Shown here: positions 42,168-50,649 of the stretch, in pieces | Numbering within the stretch: the first letter of the stretch is position 1 | How the letters are laid out: each line of letters opens with the position of its first letter | Assembly: GCA_937922005.1 (NCBI GenBank) | Contig: CAKZWV010000042.1 | Location: 1-59,556 of the forward strand | Reading direction: 5' to 3' | DNA: 59,556 bases | DNA from: an uncultured Clostridia bacterium | Lineage (GTDB): Bacteria; Bacillota; Clostridia; Saccharofermentanales; DTU023 | The notes under the pieces: model-generated | Databases searched by the model: none | Seen by the model: the letters and a program-made list of their open reading frames with translations, nothing else | Told to the model about the DNA's origin: nothing | Program-made: the position numbers and the translations under genes

Positions 42168-42261
42168 ATAGTCCCTAGCCCACCCCTAGACCTCATTACA
42201 TCCTTTTGAACGTCGACCCAAGTGAAACAACACAATAGATAACACAACAATTCAAAATAAA

Positions 42262-42297
42262 AGAAAAAAGAAGAGGGCAAGGTTTTGCTCTCTTCTT
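42262..42297 (-). terminator. Terminator of the butyrate operon after etfA
   Basis: Minus strand AGAAGAGAGCAA pairs with TTGCCCTCTTCT (one G-T pair), loop of four, followed by TTTTTTCTTTT. It lies 104 bases after the etfA stop. Confidence 0.85.
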
Positions 42298-42349
42298 CTC
42301 TCCTGCTTATCCATTATTTATTTATCGTCTGTTATAGGCTTTGCTATAT

Positions 42350-42373
42350 GGTCTGTCATCGTTATGACAGACC
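42350..42373. repeat. Perfect 10-bp hairpin after etfA
   Basis: GGTCTGTCAT, loop CGTT, ATGACAGACC. It lies 28 bases after the etfA stop, upstream of the true terminator, and has no T run. It may stabilise the 3' end of the mRNA or bind a protein. The 343-bp gap to hppA (42058-42400) holds this hairpin, the terminator and the hppA promoter. Confidence 0.75.
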
Positions 42374-42400
42374 GCCGTCAGCTGGTCTCTCTTAAGGACC

Positions 42401-43420
42401 TTATTCTTCTACTTCCTTGGCTTCCTGGATCCGTTTCAAAGAAGCAGTAAGTTTCGGGACTATTTGGAAGAGGTCGCCAACAATGCCAACATCCGCTACA
42501 TTAAAGATGGGGGCCGTGCTGTCTTTGTTGATAGCAATGATATAGCCGGATTCTTCCATTCCAGCCAGGTGCTGGATGGCTCCAGAAATCCCACAGGCAA
42601 TATAGAGGTCCGGACGGACGGTTTTGCCGGTCTGACCAACCTGGAGGTCCTTGGGCTGCCAGCCCGCATCGACCGCAGCTCTGGAACTAGAGACGGTCCC
42701 GCCTAGAACCTCAGCTAGCTCTTCCAGCATTTTGAAATTTTCCGGACCTCCCATTCCACGGCCGCCAGAGACGAGAACTTTCGCATCTTGGATGTCCATT
42801 CTCTCGGCGACCTCATGGACCACCTTTTCAATCTGGACATAGCAGGGATTTTCAGTTAGTTTGGCATCAAAACGGATAAGTTCACCCTTGCGGTTGGTAT
42901 CGGGGACCAACTTGACCATGACCCCGGGTCGGACTGTCGACATCTGGGGACGGAAGTCAGGACAGATGATGGTAGCCATCAGGTTACCTCCGAAGGCAGG
43001 CCGAGTCATCCTAAAGTTCTTGTTCTCTTCATCAATTTCCAATTTGGTGCAGTCGGCAGTCAGACCCGTGTGGTTACGGGCAGCGACCCGGGGCCCCAAA
43101 TCACGACCAATGGCGGTTGCCCCAAAGAGAACGATCTCCGGCTTATACTCCTTCACAATGGCAGTAATGGCCTGGGTATAAGGCTCTGTTCGATAGAGCT
43201 TCAAAGCGGGATCGTCCACTAAAATGACCCGGTCAGCCCCAAAGTGGAAGAGCTCATCCGCCAAACCCTCTACCTGGTCGCCCAGGAGCATGGCGGTCAC
43301 CTGAGTTCCTAGCTGCTTGGCCAGGCGTGACCCCTCCCCGATTAGTTCCAGGGATACTCCGGTAATTTTGCCCTCGACTTGCTGGACAAATGTAAATACT
43401 CCATGATAATCACTTAACAT
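42401..43420 (-). CDS. etfA: Electron transfer flavoprotein subunit alpha
   Basis: A 339-residue EtfA. The N-terminal domain (GVFTFVQQVEGKI, LFGATAIGRDLGPRVAARN) and the C-terminal FAD domain (VLVSGGRGMGGPENFKMLEE, SSSRAAVDAGWQP, DLQVGQTGKTVRPDLYIACG, ISGAIQHLAGM, INKDSTAPIFNVADVGIVGD) are complete. With EtfB and Bcd it likely forms the electron-bifurcating complex that couples crotonyl-CoA reduction by NADH to ferredoxin reduction; this is known for clostridial relatives and inferred here. Last gene of the operon, 20 bases after etfB. Confidence 0.96.
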   Translation of the reverse strand: MLSDYHGVFTFVQQVEGKITGVSLELIGEGSRLAKQLGTQVTAMLLGDQVEGLADELFHFGADRVILVDDPALKLYRTEPYTQAITAIVKEYKPEIVLFGATAIGRDLGPRVAARNHTGLTADCTKLEIDEENKNFRMTRPAFGGNLMATIICPDFRPQMSTVRPGVMVKLVPDTNRKGELIRFDAKLTENPCYVQIEKVVHEVAERMDIQDAKVLVSGGRGMGGPENFKMLEELAEVLGGTVSSSRAAVDAGWQPKDLQVGQTGKTVRPDLYIACGISGAIQHLAGMEESGYIIAINKDSTAPIFNVADVGIVGDLFQIVPKLTASLKRIQEAKEVEE

Positions 43421-43440
43421 ATATGCTCCTTCCCCTCGTC

Positions 43441-44223
43441 CTAGATCATGTATTTTTCCTGGAGCCGGTCCACTAAAAATTGAACCGATTCATCCGTGCT
43501 CTTTTCGATCACGACCCCAGGGGCTTTGACAGCCTTGGGGAAGGACTTGGCAACCTTGGTAGGCGACCCTTTAAGACCTATGTTTTCGTCAGCGACAGGG
43601 ACATCAGCCCGGGTCCACCAAGTAATTTTCTTTTCCCGGAAGGCTTCAAAGATCTTGCCCGGCGTCATATAACGGGGCTCGAAGGAGTCCGCTAGGCAGG
43701 TAATTAAGGCAGGGAGTTGGACCCGTAAGATATGGTAACCATCATCGTAATGGCGTTTGACCACGAGTTCTTTTCCCTCTACCTTGCACTCAGCTGTATA
43801 GCTTATATTGGGAATCTGGAGGTGTTCAGCGATTTCCGGACCTACTTGGGCTGTATCGCCGTCAATGGCCTGGCGTCCACAAACGATCAGGTCATAGTCT
43901 AACTTCGAGACAGCAGCGGCGATGGTGCAGGAAGTTGCCCAGGTATCGGCTCCGCCGAAGGCCCGGTCAGTAATAAGAAAGGCCTCATCAGCCCCCATGG
44001 CCAGGGCCTCATGGAGGACATCCTCAGCCTGGGGCGGGCCCATAGAGACGACGGTGACCTTGCCGCCAACTTCATCTTTAATTTGCAGGGCTACCTCAAG
44101 GGCTGCCTTATCATCTGGGTTCATGATGGAAGGAACCCCATCACGAATGAGGGTCCCCTTCACGGGGTCAATCCGTACTTCATTCGTATCTGGGACTTGT
44201 TTGATGCATGCTACAATATTCAT
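43441..44223 (-). CDS. etfB: Electron transfer flavoprotein subunit beta
   Basis: A 260-residue EtfB beginning MNIVACIKQVPDTNEVRIDP, with PSIMNPDDKAALEVALQIKD, ALAMGADEAFLI, IVCGRQAIDGDTAQVGPEIA and the C-terminal arm. In bifurcating ETFs this subunit holds the FAD that accepts NADH electrons. It lies 9 bases after bcd and 20 before etfA. AGGAGG precedes the ATG. Confidence 0.96.
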   Translation of the reverse strand: MNIVACIKQVPDTNEVRIDPVKGTLIRDGVPSIMNPDDKAALEVALQIKDEVGGKVTVVSMGPPQAEDVLHEALAMGADEAFLITDRAFGGADTWATSCTIAAAVSKLDYDLIVCGRQAIDGDTAQVGPEIAEHLQIPNISYTAECKVEGKELVVKRHYDDGYHILRVQLPALITCLADSFEPRYMTPGKIFEAFREKKITWWTRADVPVADENIGLKGSPTKVAKSFPKAVKAPGVVIEKSTDESVQFLVDRLQEKYMI

Positions 44224-44232
44224 GGTTCCCTC

Positions 44233-45372
44233 CTAACCTAAGAGCGTCTTGGAAATGACCATTTCCATAACTTCGCTCGTACCTTCATAGATTTCAGTGA
44301 TCTTGGCATCCCGCATCATCCGCTCTACGTCATAGTCGCGCATGTAGCCATAGCCACCCATAAGTTGGACGGCCTCGGTGGTGACAGCCATAGCTGTCCG
44401 GCTGGCCTTTAATTTAGCCACAGCAGCCTCCATGGAGAAACGCTTTTGTGTGTCCTTGGCGATAGCCGCCTTGTAGACGAGGTAGCGAGCCGCTTGGATT
44501 TCAGTCTCCATGTCAGCCAGCTTAAATTGCGTATTTTGGAACTTGGCTAAAGGACGGCCAAATTGTTTTCTCTGCTGGACATAGGCAACGACCTTGTCCA
44601 GGGCCCCTTGGGCAATCCCCAGGGCCTGGGCAGCAATCCCGATACGGCCTCCATCGAGGGTTCCCATAGCGATGCCAAAGCCCTTCCCCTCTTGACTTAA
44701 GAGGTTTTCCTTAGGAACATGGCAGTCAATGAAAATGAGTTCGCAGGTAGAAGAGGCGTGAATTCCCATCTTGGCCTCAGGCTTACCGAAGGTGAAACCT
44801 GGAGTGCCTTTTTCTACGATAAAGGCCGACATCCCCCGGGTCCCCTGGCTGGGATCCGTGAGGGCAAAGACGACATAGGTATCTGCCTTGCCAGCATTCG
44901 TGATGAAGATCTTGCTCCCGTTGAGGATATACTCATCTCCAACCAGCTCAGCCTTGGTCTGGACCCCACCGGCATCGGTACCGGCCTCAGGCTCTGTCAG
45001 AGCAAAGGCCCCGAGCTTTTCACCCTTGGCTAGGGGGGTCAAAAACTTTTCTTTTTGTTCGGTCGACCCATACTTATCGATGGCTCCGCAGCAAAGGGAG
45101 GTGTGGGCCGAAACGATGACGGCGGTCGTCGCACAGACCTTGGCCAACTCTTCTACCGCAAGGACGTAGGTTAGGGTGTCGCAGCCTTGACCACCGAACT
45201 CCTTGGCATAGGGGATTCCTAAGAACCCATATTTTTTCATCTTTGCAACGGTCTCATCAGGGAATCGCCCTGTTTCATCGATTTCCTGAGCTAAAGGCTC
45301 CGCCTCTTTTTGGGCAAACTCCCGAAAGAGCTGCTGGGCCATGGCGTGTTCTTTACTTAAGTTAAAATCCAT
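44233..45372 (-). CDS. bcd: Butyryl-CoA dehydrogenase
   Basis: Reduces crotonyl-CoA to butyryl-CoA with electrons from EtfAB. The 379-residue flavoprotein has GAFALTEPEAGTDAGG, FITNAGKADTYVVFA, TLDGGRIGIAAQALGIAQGA, LMGGYGYMRDYDVERMMRDA and the catalytic Glu in IYEGTSEVM. The start at 45372 follows CAGGAG; a longer ORF adds six residues. Its operon neighbours (hbd upstream, etfBA downstream) leave little doubt about the role. Compare the fused homologue at 37811-39724. Confidence 0.95.
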   Translation of the reverse strand: MDFNLSKEHAMAQQLFREFAQKEAEPLAQEIDETGRFPDETVAKMKKYGFLGIPYAKEFGGQGCDTLTYVLAVEELAKVCATTAVIVSAHTSLCCGAIDKYGSTEQKEKFLTPLAKGEKLGAFALTEPEAGTDAGGVQTKAELVGDEYILNGSKIFITNAGKADTYVVFALTDPSQGTRGMSAFIVEKGTPGFTFGKPEAKMGIHASSTCELIFIDCHVPKENLLSQEGKGFGIAMGTLDGGRIGIAAQALGIAQGALDKVVAYVQQRKQFGRPLAKFQNTQFKLADMETEIQAARYLVYKAAIAKDTQKRFSMEAAVAKLKASRTAMAVTTEAVQLMGGYGYMRDYDVERMMRDAKITEIYEGTSEVMEMVISKTLLG

Positions 45373-45426
45373 GTTATCTCCTGTTTCCAAAGGATTATTT
45401 GCTTCTCTTGATTGTCAAAAGATAAT

Positions 45427-46263
45427 TTAGTTATATTTATGGAAGCCTTCCCCGGTCTTCCGGCCGAGTTTTCTGCCTCTAACCATCTTGCGCAATAGGG
45501 TGTGGGCCCGGTATTTGCTATCGCCGGTCTCTTTGTAGAGGGTATCCATAATAGCCAGACAGACGTCCAAACCAATCAAATCTGCCAGCTCCAAAGGCCC
45601 CATGGGGTGGTTGGCCCCAAGTTTCATGGCCGTATCAATCCCTTCAGCTGTAGCAATAGATTCTGCATAGAGGCCAATGGCTTCATTAATCATGGGGATC
45701 AAGAGGCGGTTCACTACAAAGCCAGGATTCTCCTGAACGACCACAGGGGTCTTGCCCAGGTCTTCCGAAAGTTTGACAATCCGATCCACGGTCTCTTGGG
45801 GGGTATTGAGGCCTGGAATGATCTCAATAAGCTTCATCACTGGGGCCGGGTTGAAAAAGTGCATCCCGATCATGGGGCGGCTGAGCCCGGCACCGATCTC
45901 GGTAATGGACAAAGACGAGGTGTTGGAGGCGAAAATGGTCTCTTTCTTGCAAATTTTATCGAGCTCTTCAAAGGTCTTCTTTTTAATTTCCATGACTTCC
46001 AGGGCCGCCTCTTCTATGAGGTCGCAGTCCCCGAGGTCCTTATTGAGGCAGGGGGTAATCCGGTTCAGGATGGCATCGGCCTCTTCCTGGGTCATCTTTC
46101 CCTTTGCGACCCTTTTCTCAAAGCCCTTTTGAATCTTGGCCTTGCCTCCATTGGCAAAGTCCATGTTAATATCCGACAACATCACCTCATTGCCTTCCAC
46201 TTGGGCGAAAGCCTGGGCAATCCCGCTGCCCATGGTACCTGCTCCGACAACTCCAATTTTCAT
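45427..46263 (-). CDS. hbd: 3-hydroxybutyryl-CoA dehydrogenase
   Basis: Reduces acetoacetyl-CoA to 3-hydroxybutyryl-CoA. The 278-residue protein has the NAD(P) loop GVVGAGTMGSGIAQAFA, ASNTSSLSITEI, the catalytic His/Glu pair in MIGMHFFNPAPVMKLIEII, NPGFVVNRLLIPMINEA and NHPMGPLELADLIGLD. AAAGGAAA precedes the ATG; a motif copy (46301-46310) lies about 40 bases upstream. It is separated from crt by a terminator-like element. Confidence 0.96.
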   Translation of the reverse strand: MKIGVVGAGTMGSGIAQAFAQVEGNEVMLSDINMDFANGGKAKIQKGFEKRVAKGKMTQEEADAILNRITPCLNKDLGDCDLIEEAALEVMEIKKKTFEELDKICKKETIFASNTSSLSITEIGAGLSRPMIGMHFFNPAPVMKLIEIIPGLNTPQETVDRIVKLSEDLGKTPVVVQENPGFVVNRLLIPMINEAIGLYAESIATAEGIDTAMKLGANHPMGPLELADLIGLDVCLAIMDTLYKETGDSKYRAHTLLRKMVRGRKLGRKTGEGFHKYN

Positions 46264-46344
46264 CGCAAATTTCCTTTCTTGATCTTCTTCAAATTTCTAA
46301 CAAATATTCCCGCCTCGCTTAGGGGACTTTCCCCTCTTTAGGCG

Positions 46345-46407
46345 GTAAAAAAAGGTGCCGTAAGCCCGGCTTGGCCAGCTTCAGCCAGGGTCCAGTCTTT
46401 CAGCACC
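46345..46407 (-). terminator. Terminator-like element between crt and hbd
   Basis: Minus strand AGGTGC (46402-46407) pairs with GCACCT (46353-46358), followed by a run of seven T. About 43 nt lie between the arms and can fold further (GGCT/AGCC). It starts 17 bases after the crt stop, inside the butyrate gene set, so it may reduce expression of hbd-bcd-etfBA or mark a separate transcript. Confidence 0.6.
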
Positions 46408-46423
46408 TCCTTATGCTTAGCAA

Positions 46424-47209
46424 CTAACGATTGTTAAACTGCTTATCCTTCCGCTTTTCTAGGAAGGCAGTCATGCCCTCTTTTTGATCTTCTGTGGCAA
46501 AGCATGCCCCAAAGAGTTTGGCTTCCAGGGCTGTCCCCTCTTCTACCGTAAGCTCCAGGCCCTCATTGATGGCCTTTTTGCAATTGCGAACCGCAATGGG
46601 AGCATTGGCAGCAATGCGGCTAGCCAATTTCATGACTTCTGCCATCAGGCTTTCTGCTGGGTAGACATCGGATACCAGGCCAATCCTGAGGGCTTCGGGG
46701 GCCTTGATATTCCGGGCTGAATAGATCAGCTCCTTGGCCTTAGAAATCGATCCGGTCACCCGGGCCAGGCGTTGGGTACCCCCGAAACCTGGGGTAATAC
46801 CTAGGCCAACTTCTGGCTGGCCAAAAACAGCGGTTTCAGCGGCCAGGCGGATATCGCAGCTCAGAGCTAATTCGTTGCCCCCACCGAGGGCGTAGCCGTT
46901 CACAGCTGCAATGACAGGGACAGGGCAGGTTTCAATGGCCCGAAATACTTCATTGCCCTTTTTCCCAAAGGCCTCGCCTTCTTCCCGAGTCATCTCTTTC
47001 ATCTGGCTGATATCGGCCCCTGCTACAAAGGCCTTATCCCCAGCACCAGTGATCACGACCACCCGGGTTTCGTCCAGGCTAAGAGCTTGGAAGGCCTGGT
47101 GGAGGTCTTCTAAAACATCAGAATTCAAAGCATTCAGGACGTCTGGCCGATTGATGGTAATTTGGGTAATCCAGTCTTTGGTCTCTACCGTAAGATAGCG
47201 ATACGACAT
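46424..47209 (-). CDS. crt: Crotonase (3-hydroxybutyryl-CoA dehydratase)
   Basis: Dehydrates 3-hydroxybutyryl-CoA to crotonyl-CoA. The 261-residue enoyl-CoA hydratase-fold protein has the oxyanion-hole segment DKAFVAGADISQM, VNGYALGGGNELALSCD and FGQPEVGLGITPGFGGTQRL with the two catalytic Glu residues. It lies 90 bases after thl. AAAGGAGG precedes the ATG. Confidence 0.95.
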   Translation of the reverse strand: MSYRYLTVETKDWITQITINRPDVLNALNSDVLEDLHQAFQALSLDETRVVVITGAGDKAFVAGADISQMKEMTREEGEAFGKKGNEVFRAIETCPVPVIAAVNGYALGGGNELALSCDIRLAAETAVFGQPEVGLGITPGFGGTQRLARVTGSISKAKELIYSARNIKAPEALRIGLVSDVYPAESLMAEVMKLASRIAANAPIAVRNCKKAINEGLELTVEEGTALEAKLFGACFATEDQKEGMTAFLEKRKDKQFNNR

Positions 47210-47299
47210 AGGTCCTCCTTTTTCTTAGCTTCGTTGCAAAATTCTTGGAAAAGCTCTGGGAAGATCAGTTCCCTCTAAACTTTCCTGAGAACCCTCTTC

Positions 47300-48505
47300 C
47301 TAGCCTTCGTACTTTTTGACGCCCATGGCGCAGCCCATACCACCGCCAATACACATGGTGGCAAGACCGGTCTTCGCCTCTTCACGCTGCTGGAGGGCAT
47401 GGATTAGGGTAACCAAAATTCTTCCGCCCGAGGCACCGATGGGGTGGCCAATAGCAATGGCACCACCGTTCACGTTGACCTTTTCTGGGTCAAGGTTCAT
47501 ATCCTTGATGCAGGCCAGGGCTGGTGCGGCAAAGGCTTCATTCAGCTCAACGAGGTCAAACTCAGAGGCCTTGATGCCAATCTTCTTTGTCAGGTTCTCG
47601 CAAGCATAAATCGGCCCGACACCCATGATAGCAGGATCGACTCCGCCCAGGGCTCCGTCTAGCCACTCGACTTCTGGCTTGACTCCAAGCTCTTTGGCCT
47701 TTTCTTCACTCATCACGACGACGCAAGAAGCCGCATCGTTGATGGAGGAGGAGTTGCCTGCGGTGACGATACCGTCATCCTTAAAGGCGGGGCGGAGCTT
47801 AGCTAAGGCTTCTGCGGTAGAATCTGGACGGATCCCCTCGTCTTCTTCAAAGACGATAGTCTGCTTTCTCTGAGCAACTTCGACGGGAACGATCTCAGCC
47901 TTGAAAAGGCCTTTTTCTCTGGCTGCTGCCGCCTTTTGATGGCTCTTGGCAGAGAATTCATCCATGGCTTCCCGGGTAATGCCCCACTTTTCTGCAACGT
48001 TCTCAGCAGTAATGCCCATCAGATAGCCGTGGAAGGCATCTCTTAGACCGTCATTTTGCATGGTATCAATCAACTCGCCATTGCCCAGACGATAGCCGTA
48101 ACGGGCCTTTGGCAGGGCGAAGGGGGCTGCAGACATATTCTCCATACCGCCAGCTACAACGATATCAGCCTCTCCGTACTTAACCATCCGAGCTGCCATG
48201 TTGATCGCTTCGAGGCTGGATCCGCAGACAATATTCACGGTCAGAGCTGGGGTTTCCACCGGGAGTCCGGCATTGATAGAAGCTTGCCGGGCCACGTTTT
48301 GTTTTTGTGCGGATTGGAGGACGCATCCCATATAGACCAGATCCACAGCTTTAGGCTCGATCCCAGTTCTCTTCAGGGCTTCGGCGATAACATATTCTCC
48401 TAATTTGGCAACAGGAACCCCACTTAAGGTTCCTCCCATTTTTCCTACTGCGGTCCGGACAGAACCGGCCAGGACTACTTTTCTACCATTCACTTCTTTT
48501 GCCAT
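47300..48505 (-). CDS. thl: Acetyl-CoA acetyltransferase (thiolase)
   Basis: Condenses two acetyl-CoA to acetoacetyl-CoA. The 401-residue protein has the nucleophilic Cys in NIVCGSSLEAINMAA, GGMENMSAAPFAL, NVNGGAIAIGHPIGASGGR with the catalytic His and the C-terminal CIGGGMGCAM with the second Cys. First gene of the butyrate group, with a good promoter at 48641-48670. Confidence 0.97.
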   Translation of the reverse strand: MAKEVNGRKVVLAGSVRTAVGKMGGTLSGVPVAKLGEYVIAEALKRTGIEPKAVDLVYMGCVLQSAQKQNVARQASINAGLPVETPALTVNIVCGSSLEAINMAARMVKYGEADIVVAGGMENMSAAPFALPKARYGYRLGNGELIDTMQNDGLRDAFHGYLMGITAENVAEKWGITREAMDEFSAKSHQKAAAAREKGLFKAEIVPVEVAQRKQTIVFEEDEGIRPDSTAEALAKLRPAFKDDGIVTAGNSSSINDAASCVVVMSEEKAKELGVKPEVEWLDGALGGVDPAIMGVGPIYACENLTKKIGIKASEFDLVELNEAFAAPALACIKDMNLDPEKVNVNGGAIAIGHPIGASGGRILVTLIHALQQREEAKTGLATMCIGGGMGCAMGVKKYEG

Positions 48506-48640
48506 GATGATATCCTTTCATACATAGTCTATTCTGCTACCAGCGCACCCAGAGGCTCAACGTATCCATAACGGTCACGCTAACAACAAAACGCTTCATT
48601 TCTAGGAAAAAAACTGAATTTTTTCCCTAAGCCCTTCCGT

Positions 48641-48670
48641 ATTTTAGGCGGAAAGGGCCCTTTTTGTCAA
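48641..48670 (-). promoter_or_regulatory. Promoter of the butyrate operon
   Basis: Minus strand perfect TTGACA (48665-48670), 18 bp, TAAAAT (48641-48646), about 135 bases upstream of thl. The spacer and -10 lie in an inverted repeat (GCCCTTCCG/CGGAAAGGGC, 48630-48658), which could be an operator or a plus-strand terminator. Confidence 0.7.
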
Positions 48671-48724
48671 CCTTTTTAATTTAGTATAAGACTAAGTTGC
48701 TAATTTTAAAAGACCTGGAAAAAG

Positions 48725-48756
48725 AAAAACCGTTCCCTCAAAGGATGAGAGAACGG
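48725..48756 (-). terminator. Terminator after the PIN-domain gene
   Basis: Minus strand CCGTTCTCTCA (48746-48756) pairs with TGAGGGAACGG (48730-48740), loop of five, followed by TTTTT. It ends the uvrB-side operon. Confidence 0.88.
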
Positions 48757-48784
48757 GAAAAGAGAAAAAACAAAAAGCCTAAGC

Positions 48785-49903
48785 TTATGTATTTTCTTGG
48801 TCAGCATCTGAAAAAGGCGGAGGCGGGGCTGGGGCGGGAGATGGATTATTTGTGGCAGGGTGGGTAGATGGTTCTGAAGAAGCAGAAGATGGCGCTAGAT
48901 GGCTAGAAATGTGGCTAGGGGAGTCCATACCTAGGTCTGGGGAGGCAGGCTGATCTGCAGAGGGCAGGACTTCATCTTGCATGAGAATTTGCATAGGTTC
49001 TTGAAAGGGCATCTCCTGGCCAGAATAGGCGTCAGGATAGAGGTCTTCACATTCGAGGAAGGCAATCTGGGAAAACTCCGCTTTATTTTGCAGGCTGAGC
49101 TCGGAAGAAACCAGGGCCAACTGGCGGTTGGGATATTGACGGGCATAGTCCACCATGGCAATGATGATCTGGTCCAAGGGATAGTCAGAACGGAGCCAAG
49201 AATAGGTCTGCTCAAAATCAGGCTCAATGGCCAGGGTCCGCAAGAGGACCCCCTGGCTGAGTGGGATACCCCGATTCAAATTGCCTTTACGGCGGAGGCG
49301 CTTCAAGACATAGATGGCTGCTTTGGCCTTAGCCGTGTCCTCGGGATGAGCCCCAGCCTTGGTGAGGGCGTCAAGATCAGCTAAAACCCGGGGCAAGAGG
49401 ATGATCTGGAAAGGGATCTCCCCCAAAGTCCAGGTATGGAGAGCCGGGTTTTGCAAAAGGGCCTGGGTGTCTGGGAAAAGAACAAGAGATACGTCCACGG
49501 GATTCACGAGGGTGGAAAGGACCTTGTGGATATTGGTATAGCAATTATCAATGTTGTTGAGAAGTTGAACTGCCTCCGGAATATAGAAAGACCCATCCCG
49601 GTCCACATAGGAAGCAAGCTCATTCAAAGAATCATAGACCAGGCTCTGGCCATTGGGGGACAAATGGGGGCGTAGGAGGGCAATCTGTTCCTCTAGAAAA
49701 TGAAACTCCTCCTGGAGGAGGGACATAATTCGGCGCTCGCCCATGGAAAGCTCTACCCACTCATACCGGCGGGGATCAACCTCCACCACTTCAATCACGG
49801 GGGCGTAGACCGTCATCTCCCGCCGACTATAAAAACGCAGGAGATTATTCTGTTGGTCACGAAGCTTGTCAAGGATATTTTGTAAAAGTGAGGCTGCTTT
49901 CAT
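48785..49903 (-). CDS. PIN-domain protein
   Basis: A 372-residue protein. Residues about 1-135 are helical and unfamiliar. From about 140 a PIN nuclease-like domain is visible: SLVLFPDTQALLQNP (first Asp), ILLPRVLADLDAL (second acidic pair), LDQIIIAMVDYARQYPNRQL and ALVSSELSLQNKA, where the usual Asp is replaced by Glu; ECEDLYPD follows. The last 75 residues are Ser/Pro/Ala-rich and disordered. It could be an RNase, but the catalytic set is not fully certain. It lies 36 bases after a TetR-like gene and closes the mutS2-dnaE operon. Confidence 0.65.
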   Translation of the reverse strand: MKAASLLQNILDKLRDQQNNLLRFYSRREMTVYAPVIEVVEVDPRRYEWVELSMGERRIMSLLQEEFHFLEEQIALLRPHLSPNGQSLVYDSLNELASYVDRDGSFYIPEAVQLLNNIDNCYTNIHKVLSTLVNPVDVSLVLFPDTQALLQNPALHTWTLGEIPFQIILLPRVLADLDALTKAGAHPEDTAKAKAAIYVLKRLRRKGNLNRGIPLSQGVLLRTLAIEPDFEQTYSWLRSDYPLDQIIIAMVDYARQYPNRQLALVSSELSLQNKAEFSQIAFLECEDLYPDAYSGQEMPFQEPMQILMQDEVLPSADQPASPDLGMDSPSHISSHLAPSSASSEPSTHPATNNPSPAPAPPPPFSDADQENT

Positions 49904-49939
49904 AGGGCTAAGGAAAGGAAGGCGCTGGGGTCCAAAACT

Positions 49940-50488
49940 TTAGGTCAAGGCCAAGTCAACCAAGCGGAGGTAGAGCTTGCAGGAGTTCCCCTGCTTGAGG
50001 GCCGTCAGGAGATTGGTAAAAGTCAGGGTCAAAAGTTCATCGACCGACCCATAGGACAAGATGCGGGTCAGGTTGACTGCGGGATCTGCCAGGAGGACTT
50101 CCTTGGTCATCTTGCTCAATTGATAGAGAAATTGCTGTAAGACCTTACGTCCAGCTTGGAGCTGGTTGGGGGTCAGACCGGCCTCATTCAAGAGAAAACA
50201 ATTGGGATAAAGGGTCTGGGCGTGGGCCATGGCATCAAAAAGCCAGGCCATCAGGGTGCGAAAATCTTGGTGGTTGGTACAAGGCGGAGCATCCTGGAAA
50301 GCCGCATCCCAGAAACTGGCCAGGGAGGCAGCCATCAGCTCCAGATCATCTTGAAAATATTCCCCGAGATTTTGGGGATCAATCTGATATTGGGCGCAAA
50401 GCTCTTGCCCATTGATCAGGGCCGGATTCTTCCCCTGATAATACTCCCGGCTACATTTTAGAATATCTTCTTTATTTAGCTTTGGCAT
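49940..50488 (-). CDS. TetR-like transcriptional regulator
   Basis: A 182-residue protein whose first 55 residues fit a TetR helix-turn-helix (KEDILKCSREYYQGKNP, then GQELCAQYQIDPQNLGEYFQ, then DDLELMAASLASFW); the rest is helical with no recognisable ligand site. I start at the ATG at 50488 behind AAGAGGA; the longer reading frame includes a CPLC string but has no ribosome site. Its target may be the adjacent PIN gene or the operon. The match to TetR is by pattern only and the recognition helix is divergent. Confidence 0.55.
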   Translation of the reverse strand: MPKLNKEDILKCSREYYQGKNPALINGQELCAQYQIDPQNLGEYFQDDLELMAASLASFWDAAFQDAPPCTNHQDFRTLMAWLFDAMAHAQTLYPNCFLLNEAGLTPNQLQAGRKVLQQFLYQLSKMTKEVLLADPAVNLTRILSYGSVDELLTLTFTNLLTALKQGNSCKLYLRLVDLALT

Positions 50489-50649
50489 CTGTAAATCCTC
50501 TTTTTTCTCTTCTAATTCCACGTGAATGGCAGGCTGAGCACAAAGGGGGCAAATGGCCCAGACCTCGTAGGCTCCGTAATATGGGAAGTATAACAAAACT
50601 AGGGAATATTTGCCAAAAAGCCTCTCAGAAAGTTGGCGGTGAGAGGCGA

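Noticed and set aside
48630..48668. Plus-strand terminator upstream of thl
   Set aside because: The hairpin and CTTTTTG fit a terminator, but there is no plus-strand gene before it; it more likely overlaps the thl promoter by chance or as an operator.
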